From Psychrobacillus psychrotolerans (GTDB lineage: Bacteria > Bacillota > Bacilli > Bacillales_A > Planococcaceae): a DNA stretch of 64,000 bases. The DNA lies in contig NZ_FOXU01000001.1 in NCBI RefSeq assembly GCF_900115805.1, positions 496,001-560,000 of the forward strand, written 5' to 3'. This document shows, in pieces, positions 27,421 to 36,373 of this stretch (its first letter is position 1; each line of letters begins with the position of its first letter). Position numbers and translations under genes: made by a program. Under the pieces are notes generated by a model. The model searched no databases. It was not told the DNA's origin and was given only the letters and a program-made list of their open reading frames with translations.

Positions 27421-28836
27421 TTATGTAGGAAGGAGGATATTTAACCTTTTTTTCCAATTTAATTCTTCTTGACTATTCTTTTCCTCTGTTCGTTTTTGTA
27501 AAATATTCGCAGCTTCCATCTTACATTTGGAACAACAATAGTACGGTTTCTCTATCAATCTTTGGTCAAAATAATGAAGTAGTTGTTGTCTTATACATAT
27601 ATCATTTCGTATCATGGTATAAAATTTTTGTATATCCTGCCACTTTTTTTGTTTTATATCCTTAAATAATTCAATTGTTTCATGTTCGTTTAAACGTTCT
27701 TTCCAGTAAGTAAGAATTCGGGTCGTTGTTTCTGCTTGTTCGATATCAGAATAAGAAGATTGGTAGGCAATTTGAATATCTTGTTCCTCAGGGAAGTCTT
27801 GCATCGTAACGTAAAAAGTTTGCTCCACATCCGTTGGAGTATACAAAAGAGAAGCGATTGCTTGTTTTCCATCTCTCGCTGCCCTTCCAACCTCTTGCAT
27901 GTACCCCGCAATCGAAGTTGGAATATGATCATGAATAATTTGTCTTATATTATCTTTGTGTATACCCATTCCAAATGCATTTGTCGCACAGATCCACTCT
28001 AGTTGCCCTTGCTGAAATTGCTGCTGGATTAATATTCTATCACTTTGTTCCATTTTAGCATGATAAAATCCAACTGAAATTCCTTGTTCTCGCAGTGCTG
28101 CTGCATATGTCTCTGTCTTTTTACGAGACTGTGTATAAATTATTCCTGGTCCCTCTGTGGAGGTGACTCTGCCTAGTATCCACTTCATTTTTTGTTGTTG
28201 GTTATCTACCTCTATCATTTCATAGGCTATAGCCGGTCGATCAAGTGAATGAATATATTCAAATGGTGCATTCATTTGTAGAGTTTTTTTAATATCATCC
28301 ACCACTTCGGCTGTCGCAGTAGCCGTTAAGGCTAGAACGTTCACCGAACCAATTGATTGGAGCCAAGTGGAAATCCTTAAATAATCTGGTCTAAAATCAA
28401 AGCCCCATTGTGAGATACAATGTGCTTCATCTGCCACTACATAAGCAATAGAAAGTTTTCGAAGTGCTAGGTTAAATTGTTCATTTTGCAGCATCTCGGG
28501 AGAAGTAAATATGAATTTATAGTCAGCTAATCGACGAATAGCCATCTCCTTCTCCTGAAAAGATAAAAAGGAGTTAATAGCAATAACTCTTTTTTCACCA
28601 AGTATTTTCAATTGTTCCACTTGATCTTGCATAAGGGACAAAAGAGGTGACACAATAACCACAGTACCTTCCATCAGATAAGCAGGTAGTTGGTAGAGAA
28701 GTGATTTCCCCATTCCTGTAGGAAGTATTGCGATAACATCTTTTTTTTCTATTATTTGTTCAATTATTTCTTGTTGACCAGCACGAAAAGTAGCATGGCC
28801 AAATCTTTTCTGAAGAATTTCATTTAATTTATCCAT
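27421..28836 (-). CDS. recS: RecQ-family ATP-dependent DNA helicase RecS
   Basis: A 3'-5' superfamily 2 DNA helicase used in recombination and fork repair. The motifs are LPTGMGKSLLYQLP (Walker A, about residues 37-50), DEAHCISQWGFDFRP (DEAH, about 137-151), TATATAEV and the QEVGRAARDG motif VI near 318. The length of 471 residues is that of the short RecS type without an HRDC domain; the end keeps a partial zinc motif CCSKC. It overlaps ypbB by eight bases, as the pair does in B. subtilis (ypbC-ypbB). Confidence 0.92.
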   Translation of the reverse strand: MDKLNEILQKRFGHATFRAGQQEIIEQIIEKKDVIAILPTGMGKSLLYQLPAYLMEGTVVIVSPLLSLMQDQVEQLKILGEKRVIAINSFLSFQEKEMAIRRLADYKFIFTSPEMLQNEQFNLALRKLSIAYVVADEAHCISQWGFDFRPDYLRISTWLQSIGSVNVLALTATATAEVVDDIKKTLQMNAPFEYIHSLDRPAIAYEMIEVDNQQQKMKWILGRVTSTEGPGIIYTQSRKKTETYAAALREQGISVGFYHAKMEQSDRILIQQQFQQGQLEWICATNAFGMGIHKDNIRQIIHDHIPTSIAGYMQEVGRAARDGKQAIASLLYTPTDVEQTFYVTMQDFPEEQDIQIAYQSSYSDIEQAETTTRILTYWKERLNEHETIELFKDIKQKKWQDIQKFYTMIRNDICIRQQLLHYFDQRLIEKPYYCCSKCKMEAANILQKRTEEKNSQEELNWKKRLNILLPT

Positions 28837-29863
28837 GAATTTGTTCTCCCTTTGTTAGTGCTAAACGTACTTGAAAATAAGTTAGTTCGGGTAATCTATT
28901 TTTTATCACAGTAAGCTTTTTCGTATGTAACTCTTTGGATAAATGAAGAATCTTTTCAACTTGCTCACTCGATATAAATGCCGAAACAGAGAAATTTTTA
29001 TCGGATGAAACTATTTCAATTACATGATCTTCTATTGTGTTAATCTTTAACTTTCTTATTCTAGCTATTTCCTCCATTGTATACCCTTTTTCAAAAAGGC
29101 TATTCGTTTTAAAAGCAGAATCTGTGAGAGGAGTGTCTAGATGAATACCTTTTGCTAAAGAAAACAACAAAGGACTAGTATTTATATCAATATTGTCCAA
29201 TATATTATGTAAGCACTCTAAGAAATTTATCTTTGCGTTCATATCAGTTAAATCATAGTAACGAGACAATTGTTCCCAAGTCAAGCCAGTTTTGTTATAT
29301 CCACTAAGTCGATAAACAAATAATGTCCTGTGTAAATCATTTAACAAAGGATTTTCAAGCAATCGGAATATCTCTTGCTTTAGATCATTACTCAAGTTAA
29401 ATTCACGAAAGTTATGTTGAATGAGGAAGTCTTTGACGAAATTCTGAATAGCCATATCCTTTTGGTTTGGCACAAATTTTTTCTCTTTTGCTTGGAACTG
29501 GGACAAAGTTTGGATCACTAAGTCTAATCTTTCCCAAAATAATTGTTCCCTTCCTCTGTATTCCCAGCCATTGAATAGAAACTCTTTACCTTCCCCTACT
29601 GTAGCTATTCCTTTTTCTGTAATATAGACGAGTGATTCCTCTACCTGAATTAGATCACGGTTATGCAACTCATTAATTCCAATATCATAGTCTTCCTTCG
29701 ATAATTGTGGAAGAATAGAGAAAAAAGCATGAAGTTGAAAATATGTCACATCTTGAATAGTTTGTCCTGATTTTTTACCTTTTAATAAATAATAAGGAGC
29801 ATTCTCAGAACGTTGTCCGGATAACTTATGTATAATAAATAGTAATATTTGATGAAAATGCAT
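28829..29863 (-). CDS. ypbB: RecS-associated protein YpbB
   Basis: A 344-residue cytoplasmic protein with a C-terminal helicase-associated HTH-like domain (about residues 255-335; FEKGYTMEEIARIRKLKINTIEDHVIE). In B. subtilis it is always encoded just upstream of recS; the molecular role is not established, but coupling to the helicase implies a common function. The ATG at 29863 has AGAGAGG upstream; a longer frame of 17 codons lacks support. It is divergent from fer. Confidence 0.85.
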   Translation of the reverse strand: MHFHQILLFIIHKLSGQRSENAPYYLLKGKKSGQTIQDVTYFQLHAFFSILPQLSKEDYDIGINELHNRDLIQVEESLVYITEKGIATVGEGKEFLFNGWEYRGREQLFWERLDLVIQTLSQFQAKEKKFVPNQKDMAIQNFVKDFLIQHNFREFNLSNDLKQEIFRLLENPLLNDLHRTLFVYRLSGYNKTGLTWEQLSRYYDLTDMNAKINFLECLHNILDNIDINTSPLLFSLAKGIHLDTPLTDSAFKTNSLFEKGYTMEEIARIRKLKINTIEDHVIEIVSSDKNFSVSAFISSEQVEKILHLSKELHTKKLTVIKNRLPELTYFQVRLALTKGEQIHG

Positions 29864-29934
29864 AGGAATACCTCTCTTTTCTGAAGTATTTTGGTTGAAA
29901 TATAGGGAAAACATCTTTAGAATGAATACGATAG

Positions 29935-30222
<288 letters not shown>

Positions 30223-30229
30223 TATATGG

Positions 30230-30266
30230 AATGGTGGTTGTGACTTTGTCATAATCACCATTTTTC
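30230..30266 (+). terminator. Terminator after fer
   Basis: AATGGTGGTTGTGAC pairs with GTCATAATCACCATT (three G-U or mismatched positions) and is followed by TTTTTCATT. Confidence 0.85.
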
Positions 30267-30439
30267 ATTCTAATAATATCAGACAAATAGACGCTAGGTC
30301 GGTCAATATCCGTTTCAATTGTTTTCGCATGGCTTTGGACAGACTTATTACTATCGTTTGACTGTCTCCCCCTTCTACAACATTTAGAAACAGGTAAGGG
30401 CGTTTTTAGATAACTAGAGATAAGATACTTTCTTATTCT

Positions 30440-30540
30440 TAGAGGTGATGGATGACAGTCTAAGTACGCGACATCCTGTCGCAACGACTGCCTGACCCGC
30501 ATCGTGCGAGCCCGAAGATGCAAGTTCGCTCACTCGTTTA
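30440..30540. repeat. Structured intergenic element, possible dispersed repeat
   Basis: Two small perfect hairpins stand close together: GCGACATCCTGTCGC (30468-30482) and CGCATCGTGCG (30498-30508), followed by GCAAGTTCGCTCACTCG. From memory this resembles a repeat common in Planococcaceae genomes (GACAT/CCTG/...GACCCGCATCGTGC). Only one copy is in the window. Confidence 0.4.
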
Positions 30541-30747
30541 CTTCTTTATTTTGGCAACACTTACTATTTCTCTTTATTTCCACTAATGTACGAGAAATCT
30601 ACCTTCTTCATCTATCAATGGAGAATAACATTTAATTCAAAAGTGAATACAAATAATTTTTCCATTTCTAAGATTTTACCACCCTTCTGACTTAAGCGAT
30701 AAGCTATGTTAAATCTTCTTGTTGGGTACTACTCGTTTATTTGATTG

Positions 30748-30785
30748 TAGCGCAAGCCCGCGGAAAGCGTCCGCCTGAAGCGAAA
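30748..30785 (-). repeat. Dispersed intergenic repeat, copy 2
   Basis: The reverse complement of 30756-30774 matches 6414-6432 in 18 of 19 bases. Flanks differ, so only the core is shared. Confidence 0.6.
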
Positions 30786-30837
30786 ATCAGTATTATCATT
30801 CTTTCTTTTCAGCTCCATGAACCAAGTATATTTTCTT

Positions 30838-30877
30838 TCAAAAAAAGTTGTTCCTCCTAGTGGAGAAACAACTTTTT
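30838..30877 (-). terminator. Terminator after ribU
   Basis: AAAAAGTTGTTTCTCC pairs with GGAGGAACAACTTTTT with one mismatch and a four-base loop, with a T-run on the minus strand. Confidence 0.9.
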
Positions 30878-30878
30878 G

Positions 30879-31472
30879 TTAATTTGTATTAGGTTTCATA
30901 TATGAACTAGTTACTTTATCAAGCAATGGCTTCATTCGTTTGAATAAAACAATCATCACGATCGTTACTAATATACCTTTAATAAGATTAAATGGTAATA
31001 TACCAAAAATGATCGTATTAAACAAAGCAGTGCCTGTTTCCATAGGGAAATTTAAGAAATAAGCGTACATTGGTAAAAACACATAATAATTTAGTACACT
31101 CATCCCAATAGCCATAGAGACTGTACCTGCTCCGAGTCCTGCCATAATGCCTTTGGACGAAGTAACTTTGCGATAAATCAAATACACAGGTGTGATAAAC
31201 AAGATACTAGTTACAAAGTTAGCCATATGACCAACAGGTACACCAGTTGGACTTCCTGCAAATAACCAATCTAGCACATTTTTTAAAAATGCGACTAAAA
31301 TTCCTGCAACTGGTCCCATTGTAATTGCAGCGATTAATGCTGGTATATCACTAAAGTCCACCTTTAAATAAGCCGGTAAAACCGGTAATGGAAATGCAAG
31401 TAGCATTAAAACAAAAGAAATACTACTCAGCATTGCGACTGCAATAAGCATTCGCGTTTTGCCTTTTAACAT
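30879..31472 (-). CDS. ribU: Riboflavin ECF transporter S component RibU
   Basis: RibU is the membrane substrate-binding subunit that captures riboflavin and works with a shared EcfA-EcfA'-EcfT energising module, which is not encoded here. The 197-residue protein has about six membrane helices; the sequence PAYLKVDFSDIPALIAAITMGP is typical of RibU, as is the early MLIAVAMLSSISFVLM helix. The ATG at 31472 has AAAAGGAGAGAGG upstream. An FMN riboswitch with terminator precedes it, which supports the riboflavin assignment strongly. Confidence 0.95.
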   Translation of the reverse strand: MLKGKTRMLIAVAMLSSISFVLMLLAFPLPVLPAYLKVDFSDIPALIAAITMGPVAGILVAFLKNVLDWLFAGSPTGVPVGHMANFVTSILFITPVYLIYRKVTSSKGIMAGLGAGTVSMAIGMSVLNYYVFLPMYAYFLNFPMETGTALFNTIIFGILPFNLIKGILVTIVMIVLFKRMKPLLDKVTSSYMKPNTN

Positions 31473-31532
31473 AAATCCTCTCTCCTTTTGCGATTCACTC
31501 CACAAGAAGAAAGGTTCAGAACGTTTGCATAC

Positions 31533-31568
31533 TTAAAAAATCCCTCGAACTTATAGAAGTTCAAGGGA
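31533..31568 (-). terminator. Riboswitch-controlled terminator before ribU
   Basis: TCCCTTGAACTT and AAGTTCGAGGGA form a 12-base-pair stem with one mismatch and a CTAT loop, followed by TTTTTT on the minus strand. It sits between the FMN aptamer and the ribU start, the normal place for the expression platform. Confidence 0.85.
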
Positions 31569-31629
31569 GAAACAAGGTACACTTTAATAAGCGTATCCGT
31601 ATAAGCATACGAAAAACGACTGCACCTTC

Positions 31630-31757
31630 ACCTTCTCCCATCCAGACTATACTGTCGGCTTTGGAATTTAACCAAATCAACCTGTTAAGGTTCGCGGGCT
31701 GAAGAAATAAATTTCTAATACCGCCGGTCGGGAATTGCACCCTGCCCCGAAGATGAA
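31630..31757 (-). ncRNA. FMN riboswitch (RFN element)
   Basis: The minus strand carries the conserved RFN blocks in order: ATCTTCGGGGCAGGGTG, AATTCCCGACCGGCGGT, AGCCCGCGA, then CCGACAGTATAGTCTGGATG and GGGAGAAGG. FMN binding is expected to let the downstream terminator form and shut off ribU. A frame of 80 codons crossing this region is not a gene. Confidence 0.96.
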
Positions 31758-31801
31758 TCAATATTTTGTTGTCCTCCAAGAATATATCTTGAATTAATAA
31801 C

Positions 31802-31830
31802 ATTTTATCAAATTAAAACAATATATGCAA
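31802..31830 (-). promoter_or_regulatory. Sigma-A promoter of the ribU leader
   Basis: TTGCAT and TAAAAT are spaced 17 bases apart on the minus strand, about 45 bases before the aptamer. Confidence 0.7.
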
Positions 31831-31867
31831 CAGACCTGTTTGCAACTGAGAATTCTAGGCAAATTTA

Positions 31868-31980
31868 TGTTATGGGCGATAATAAAGTTTAAGGGCTGTA
31901 TCGGATCGCTTATGGGCTGAATTCGTATGGGCTGGGCTATCCGCTAGTTTACTAGCAAGATGATTAATTATGGGCTATTT
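31868..31980 (+). repeat. Spaced GGGC(T) motif cluster, about 20-bp period
   Basis: The hexamer ATGGGC (once AAGGGC) starts at 31872, 31891, 31912, 31927 and 31970, mostly as TTATGGGCTG or TATGGGCTG, with an extra TGGGC at 31933. The first spacings are 19, 21 and 15 bases and the last is 43. The segment is non-coding, between the ribU promoter and the rsiX terminator. Its role is unknown. Confidence 0.5.
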
Positions 31981-32014
31981 TCACAAATGTATATGCCATC
32001 ACATATATCTTAAA

Positions 32015-32056
32015 ACAAAAATGCCAAGCTTAAGTTAATAAGCATTGGCATTTTTT
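32015..32056 (-). terminator. Terminator after rsiX
   Basis: AAATGCCAATGCTT pairs with AAGCTTGGCATTTTT, with one bulged region and a T-run on the minus strand, right behind the rsiX stop. Confidence 0.88.
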
Positions 32057-32057
32057 A

Positions 32058-33305
32058 TTATTGAATTGTTTGCATAGTAAAACCATTTGGCCCCACTGGA
32101 ACTGGAAGTGGACTAGAAAAATCTATTTCATTCCATTTTTCTTGTACGATATTCTCTAATCGGATAGTTTGATTGAAGCTTGCAGCTGTAAGCGAGAAAG
32201 CTTCTATCAAACGGGATGCCTCACTTGCATTTAGTGATTCCAAATCTAAAGGCTCATCAAAATGTACAACAAGTCCCTTATCTTCCTTAACTGAATAAGT
32301 TACATCATTCGGAATAACAGAAGTATAAATTTCATTTTCAGGATTTTTCATCCCCTGCAATGCTTCTAATAGTGTATTGAAAGTTTTATTGAAGTTTGGT
32401 GTTAAATAGGTCTCCTGATTAAAAGCCTTATATGCAAAATAATTTACCTTCTGCTCTGTGCCAGTTAACACCAAAGGTTCATCTATAGTCCCTACTTGAT
32501 CCCATTCGATTGGGGATCCGTCCTCATTTACTCTTAAGAACGAATCAAAATCGGTAAAGACTTCATTGATTGAAGAGATGTATGGTACAGCTGTTCCAGG
32601 TGCAGAATCGTAGCCATGATCTGCTGGTAAGTAATGTTTTAATATTTTACCTTCTGCTATAAAGTAGCCTTTGTAAGGATGATATTCTTGGAAACCAAGA
32701 GAAGTTTCGTCAATCTCCAAAGCATACTGATTATATAATTCTAAGCTACTAGGTTCCATATTTGGAAAATCCGCTTCTATTTTCTCTTGAGGAATGACAA
32801 TCGTGATTGGTACAGTGAGCGCATTTTCCAATAGAGAAAAATGAAATACCGTTTCATCACCTAAATCCTGCTCATAAACAGAAGTAAAAGTCCTATCAAA
32901 TGGGGCTAATTCTACACTAGGAGCTAACTTTTCAGACATAGTTGTCATACCAACAGATTCTTCTTCTTTAGCATCCATAGAGGATTCCTCTGGTACTTCT
33001 AGAGTTCTCATTTGATCGTCTGCTGTGGTCGATTCTTCGACAGTATCAGCTGTGGAGCTCTCATTGTTATTTATATAGGAAGAGACGAGTACGGTTAATA
33101 ATAATACAGATGCTACAGAAATGATAAATGGTAGCCATTTGTTCATAGACACCTGTATTCGTTTACGTTGCTCAAATTTCTCTTGCGTTTCTATTTTTGA
33201 CTTAAGCTGCTGGTAAATTTCTTCTTTTGAGCGCTTATCTGTAAACTTGGGCATCTTTTTTAATAGTTCATCTAATTCACGGTCTTCTGCTTTTTTCTCA
33301 CTCAT
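32058..33305 (-). CDS. rsiX: Anti-sigma-X factor RsiX
   Basis: RsiX is a membrane protein that sequesters the ECF sigma factor SigX. The N-terminal cytoplasmic part (about residues 1-55) contains LDELLKKMPKFTDKRSKEEIYQQL, which corresponds to the B. subtilis RsiX N-terminus. One membrane helix follows (about 57-77), then a large extracellular domain ending in PLPVPVGPNGF, again as in RsiX. The length is 415 residues, longer than the 368 of B. subtilis, mainly through an acidic Ser/Glu-rich linker. I place the start at the ATG 33305, overlapping the sigX stop by eight bases. Confidence 0.88.
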   Translation of the reverse strand: MSEKKAEDRELDELLKKMPKFTDKRSKEEIYQQLKSKIETQEKFEQRKRIQVSMNKWLPFIISVASVLLLTVLVSSYINNNESSTADTVEESTTADDQMRTLEVPEESSMDAKEEESVGMTTMSEKLAPSVELAPFDRTFTSVYEQDLGDETVFHFSLLENALTVPITIVIPQEKIEADFPNMEPSSLELYNQYALEIDETSLGFQEYHPYKGYFIAEGKILKHYLPADHGYDSAPGTAVPYISSINEVFTDFDSFLRVNEDGSPIEWDQVGTIDEPLVLTGTEQKVNYFAYKAFNQETYLTPNFNKTFNTLLEALQGMKNPENEIYTSVIPNDVTYSVKEDKGLVVHFDEPLDLESLNASEASRLIEAFSLTAASFNQTIRLENIVQEKWNEIDFSSPLPVPVGPNGFTMQTIQ

Positions 33306-33834
33306 GATGAACATCTGCCTCCTTTTGCTTATCAGATAATCGCTCACGAAGTGCTTTTATTGCACGATGTTGCGTTGTCTTCACTTTCCCTTCGGACCAA
33401 TTTAAGATTTCCGATGTTTCTGCAATCGAAAGCTCCTGGAAATACCGCATTATAATAACCATTTTCTGATCTCCCGTACAATCATCCAACGCAACTAATA
33501 ATGTTCTCATCTCATCATTGAGCTGCACTAAATCTTCCGGTAGCATATCTGAAGATGCAAGTTGCATCGTTTCCCAGTCAAATGAGTCAAATAATCTCTT
33601 TTTCCGGACAGCTTGTTTTCTAAAATGGTCAATTGCTATGTTTTTGGCTATTGAGAATAGCCATGTTTTTTCTGAACTTTTCCCCTCGAAGCTACTATAA
33701 GCTCTGAGTACTCGTACATATACTTCTTGGACCAAGTCTTCCGCAGTTTGTCTATTTTTCACCAAATATATGAGAAACTGAAAAACATCTTGATGATAGG
33801 TATCATACAAGCGGTGGAAAACGGAGTCATTCAT
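33298..33834 (-). CDS. sigX: ECF RNA polymerase sigma factor SigX
   Basis: A group IV sigma factor with region 2 (about residues 8-75; AEDLVQEVYVRVLRAY, KTWLFSIAKNIAIDHFRKQ) and region 4 (about 118-168; MVIIMRYFQELSIAETSEILNWSEGKVKTTQHRAIK). In B. subtilis SigX controls cell-surface charge and peptide-antibiotic resistance. The ATG at 33834 has GGGGGGAG upstream and gives 178 residues. It is followed by rsiX and preceded by resE, the B. subtilis order. A candidate autoregulatory promoter overlaps the end of resE. Confidence 0.93.
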   Translation of the reverse strand: MNDSVFHRLYDTYHQDVFQFLIYLVKNRQTAEDLVQEVYVRVLRAYSSFEGKSSEKTWLFSIAKNIAIDHFRKQAVRKKRLFDSFDWETMQLASSDMLPEDLVQLNDEMRTLLVALDDCTGDQKMVIIMRYFQELSIAETSEILNWSEGKVKTTQHRAIKALRERLSDKQKEADVHHE

Positions 33835-33858
33835 ATGCTCCCCCCGTTCTATCAATTA

Positions 33859-33884
33859 GTCGTTTCAAGTAAGTATTTGTTACA
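33859..33884 (-). promoter_or_regulatory. Candidate SigX-dependent promoter of sigX-rsiX
   Basis: The minus strand reads TGTAAC, 16 bases, CGAC. The known SigX promoter has TGTAAC and CGAC about 17 bases apart. The -35 box uses the last bases of the resE stop region. Transcription would start about 18 bases before the sigX ATG. Confidence 0.6.
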
Positions 33885-35664
33885 CAGCTTCTATTGGCAA
33901 TTTAATGATAAAGGATGTTCCTATCCCTATTTCGCTTTCCGCTGATAACACACCATCATGTCGTTCTACTATGTTTTTAGCAATAGCCAATCCTAAGCCT
34001 GTGCCACTTTTTCCCCTTGTTCTGGCTTTATCTGCTTTATAAAAACGTTCAAATACATATGGAAGATCTTCTTTCGGAATCCCATACCCTGTGTCGATAA
34101 CCTTTATAACGAACTGTGCGTTTGTCATACTCAATTGTACGGTAACAGAACCATTTTCTGGAGTATGTCTAAGTGCATTATCGATTAAATTGGTTAGAAC
34201 TTGCTCCATACGATCCTCATCCAGATGCATGGATAAGTTTTCTGTCAGGTTATGTTCAAAGTACAAGCCAATATCTTTTTCTTTAGCAGCCTGGTCAAAT
34301 TTTTGCGTAATTCTTTCAATTGTCGGAACAACTAGAACGTTCTCTTTATATATACTAAGATATCCTGACTCTAAGCGTGCCAAATCTAACAATTCGGTTA
34401 CTAATCTTCCCATTCGCTTAGATTCATCATATATAATACGCATCATTTCATTTTTGTCTTCTTCCGTGGTCACTACATTATCGATTATTGCTTCTGAATA
34501 CCCATGAAGCATCGAAATTGGAGTTCTTAACTCATGGGATACGTTCGCGATAAAATCTGATCTCATTTTATCTAAACGATGTTGTTCCGTCATATCACGA
34601 AGCACGATTACTGCTCCTCGCACGACATTTCCACTTGAATATAAAAGGCTTATAGATGCTGCAAAATAGGATCCTTTAATCTCTAATTCTTCGTCAAACT
34701 CTTCTTTTACTTCAAACACATATTCCAATAAGTGTTGGAGCTCAGCAGGAAGTTTAGAATCTTCTGTTGCTTCCAAACTTTTATACCACTTATCCAATAG
34801 AAGATCTGCCTGAGGGTTTTTAACTTGAACTTCAAATTTTGTATCAAAAGTAATAACAGCATCTGTCATAGACGTTAATATACTTGCTAATTGTTCCTTT
34901 TCTTGGTTAATCACTTCTACATGATGCTTCAATTGTTTACCCATCTGGTTAAAGGCGATTCCTAGTTCTCCTATTTCATCTTTTTGAAGATACGGAACTT
35001 TTGTCTCAAAATTACCTTGTGCCAACTGGATTGCTGCTTCTCTCATAGATCTTAGTGGTAATGTAATTCGTGAAGTTAAAAAGAATGTGAACATCGTAGT
35101 TAAAAGTAAGGCGATAAATCCAGATAAGAAAACAATTTTCGTAGTACTATTTGTCGTTTTACTGACAACCTCTAAACTTTGATAGATAAAAACAGCACCA
35201 TGGATATTTTTATTGGATTCTAAAGGTGCGGCTAAAATAATATAATCTTCCATCCGATCCTCACTATTTATAGCGGGCATTAGCATTTTTTTGACGATTG
35301 GTTCATTAGATGTATATATTTTAGATAAGTCCTTATCATCTAATATCTTTTCCTGTACTACCTCTTTGTTGAGGCCCTCATGGATAGACAAAAAAATGGA
35401 CTCAGAATTACGTACAATTAATGTATTCGTTTCTGTACCTAATATATCTCGGATTATTTCAAACGAATCTTCTACATTTTCATGTTGCTCAACTATTTTC
35501 CCTATGGTCACTGCTTCTTTGCGAAGGGTGTCCTCTGCTTGTTCTGTATGGAAATCTCCTAAAAATTCAAGTAATAAAACGGTTACAATAAATAACACAA
35601 ATAAGACGAGAAGCAATATGGTTCCCCATAGCTTCCCGACAACACTATTCCAAAGTCTATTCAT
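33880..35664 (-). CDS. resE: Sensor histidine kinase ResE
   Basis: ResE senses oxygen limitation and nitric oxide and phosphorylates ResD, controlling respiration genes. The order is: membrane helix (about 12-32), extracellular domain, second helix (about 172-194), HAMP (about 195-247), PAS (about 258-365), dimerisation domain with the phospho-histidine in IANVSHELRTPISML (about 374-388), and the ATPase domain with NLIDNALRHTPENG, DTGYGIPKEDLPYVFERFYKAD and GTGLGLAI. The length of 594 residues matches. Its start overlaps resD by eight bases. Confidence 0.95.
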   Translation of the reverse strand: MNRLWNSVVGKLWGTILLLVLFVLFIVTVLLLEFLGDFHTEQAEDTLRKEAVTIGKIVEQHENVEDSFEIIRDILGTETNTLIVRNSESIFLSIHEGLNKEVVQEKILDDKDLSKIYTSNEPIVKKMLMPAINSEDRMEDYIILAAPLESNKNIHGAVFIYQSLEVVSKTTNSTTKIVFLSGFIALLLTTMFTFFLTSRITLPLRSMREAAIQLAQGNFETKVPYLQKDEIGELGIAFNQMGKQLKHHVEVINQEKEQLASILTSMTDAVITFDTKFEVQVKNPQADLLLDKWYKSLEATEDSKLPAELQHLLEYVFEVKEEFDEELEIKGSYFAASISLLYSSGNVVRGAVIVLRDMTEQHRLDKMRSDFIANVSHELRTPISMLHGYSEAIIDNVVTTEEDKNEMMRIIYDESKRMGRLVTELLDLARLESGYLSIYKENVLVVPTIERITQKFDQAAKEKDIGLYFEHNLTENLSMHLDEDRMEQVLTNLIDNALRHTPENGSVTVQLSMTNAQFVIKVIDTGYGIPKEDLPYVFERFYKADKARTRGKSGTGLGLAIAKNIVERHDGVLSAESEIGIGTSFIIKLPIEAV

Positions 35665-36373
35665 TTATAACCTCAAATTTATACCCAACACCCCATACAG
35701 TTACAATCATTTTAGCAGACTTTTCGGAAACTCTGTTTAACTTTTCACGCAACCGTTTTACATGAGTGTCAACTGTTCTTAAATCACCGAAGAAATCATA
35801 ATGCCAAACTTCTTTTAATAATTGCTCGCGATCAAATACTTTGTCTGGTGCTTTTGCTAAGAAGTAAAGTAATTCATATTCCTTAGGAGTTAAACCTACC
35901 TCTACACCATCTGCAGTTACTCTATGAGCATCATGATCTATTGTAAGGTGTGGAAAAACTACTATTTCTTTAGAAATAGACGATCCTTGTGAAGGTGCAA
36001 ATGCAGTAGAACGTTTTAACAAAGCTTTTACTCGTAACACTACTTCTCTAGGGCTAAACGGTTTCACTATATAATCGTCTGCTCCTAGTTCAAAACCTTC
36101 TACGCGATTAGCTTCTTCCCCTTTAGCTGTCAATAATATAATAGGAGTTTCTTTATGAACACGTAGTTCTGTCATCACTTCTATACCATCTTTTTCAGGC
36201 ATCATTATATCTAAAAGGATACAATTATAATCATATTCTAAGGCTAACTTTAATGCGACTTCCCCATTTTCAGCTTCTTCTACTTCGTAACCTTCTCGCT
36301 CTAAATACATTTTCAAAAGACGACGAATACGTTCTTCATCCTCAACTACTAGAAGTTTAATTGTTTCAGACAT
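35657..36373 (-). CDS. resD: Response regulator ResD
   Basis: An OmpR/PhoB-type transcription factor with a receiver domain (residues 1-120; phospho-aspartate in LLDIMMPEKDG, lysine in LLTAKGEE and VKPFSPREV) and a winged helix (about 140-236; LTPKEYELLYFLAKAPDKVFDREQLL, TVDTHVKRLREKL). It activates anaerobic and cytochrome genes. The ATG at 36373 matches the family N-terminus, but its Shine-Dalgarno (GAAAGG) is about 12 bases away; an upstream ATG at 36400 is an alternative. It forms a two-component unit with resE. Confidence 0.94.
   Translation of the reverse strand: MSETIKLLVVEDEERIRRLLKMYLEREGYEVEEAENGEVALKLALEYDYNCILLDIMMPEKDGIEVMTELRVHKETPIILLTAKGEEANRVEGFELGADDYIVKPFSPREVVLRVKALLKRSTAFAPSQGSSISKEIVVFPHLTIDHDAHRVTADGVEVGLTPKEYELLYFLAKAPDKVFDREQLLKEVWHYDFFGDLRTVDTHVKRLREKLNRVSEKSAKMIVTVWGVGYKFEVINE

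Larger units (their letters stand above)
30267..30837. other. Gene-free spacer with structured repeats, fer to ribU
   Basis: About 570 bases without a supportable gene; a 116-codon minus-strand frame here overlaps fer and looks accidental. It contains a structured GC-richer element (30440-30540) and the second copy of the dispersed 19-mer (30756-30774). The rest is AT-rich and shows nothing recognisable. Confidence 0.55.

Noticed and set aside
31561-31803. 80-codon minus-strand reading frame before ribU
   Set aside because: It runs across the FMN riboswitch and its terminator and resembles no protein; the RNA structure explains the sequence.
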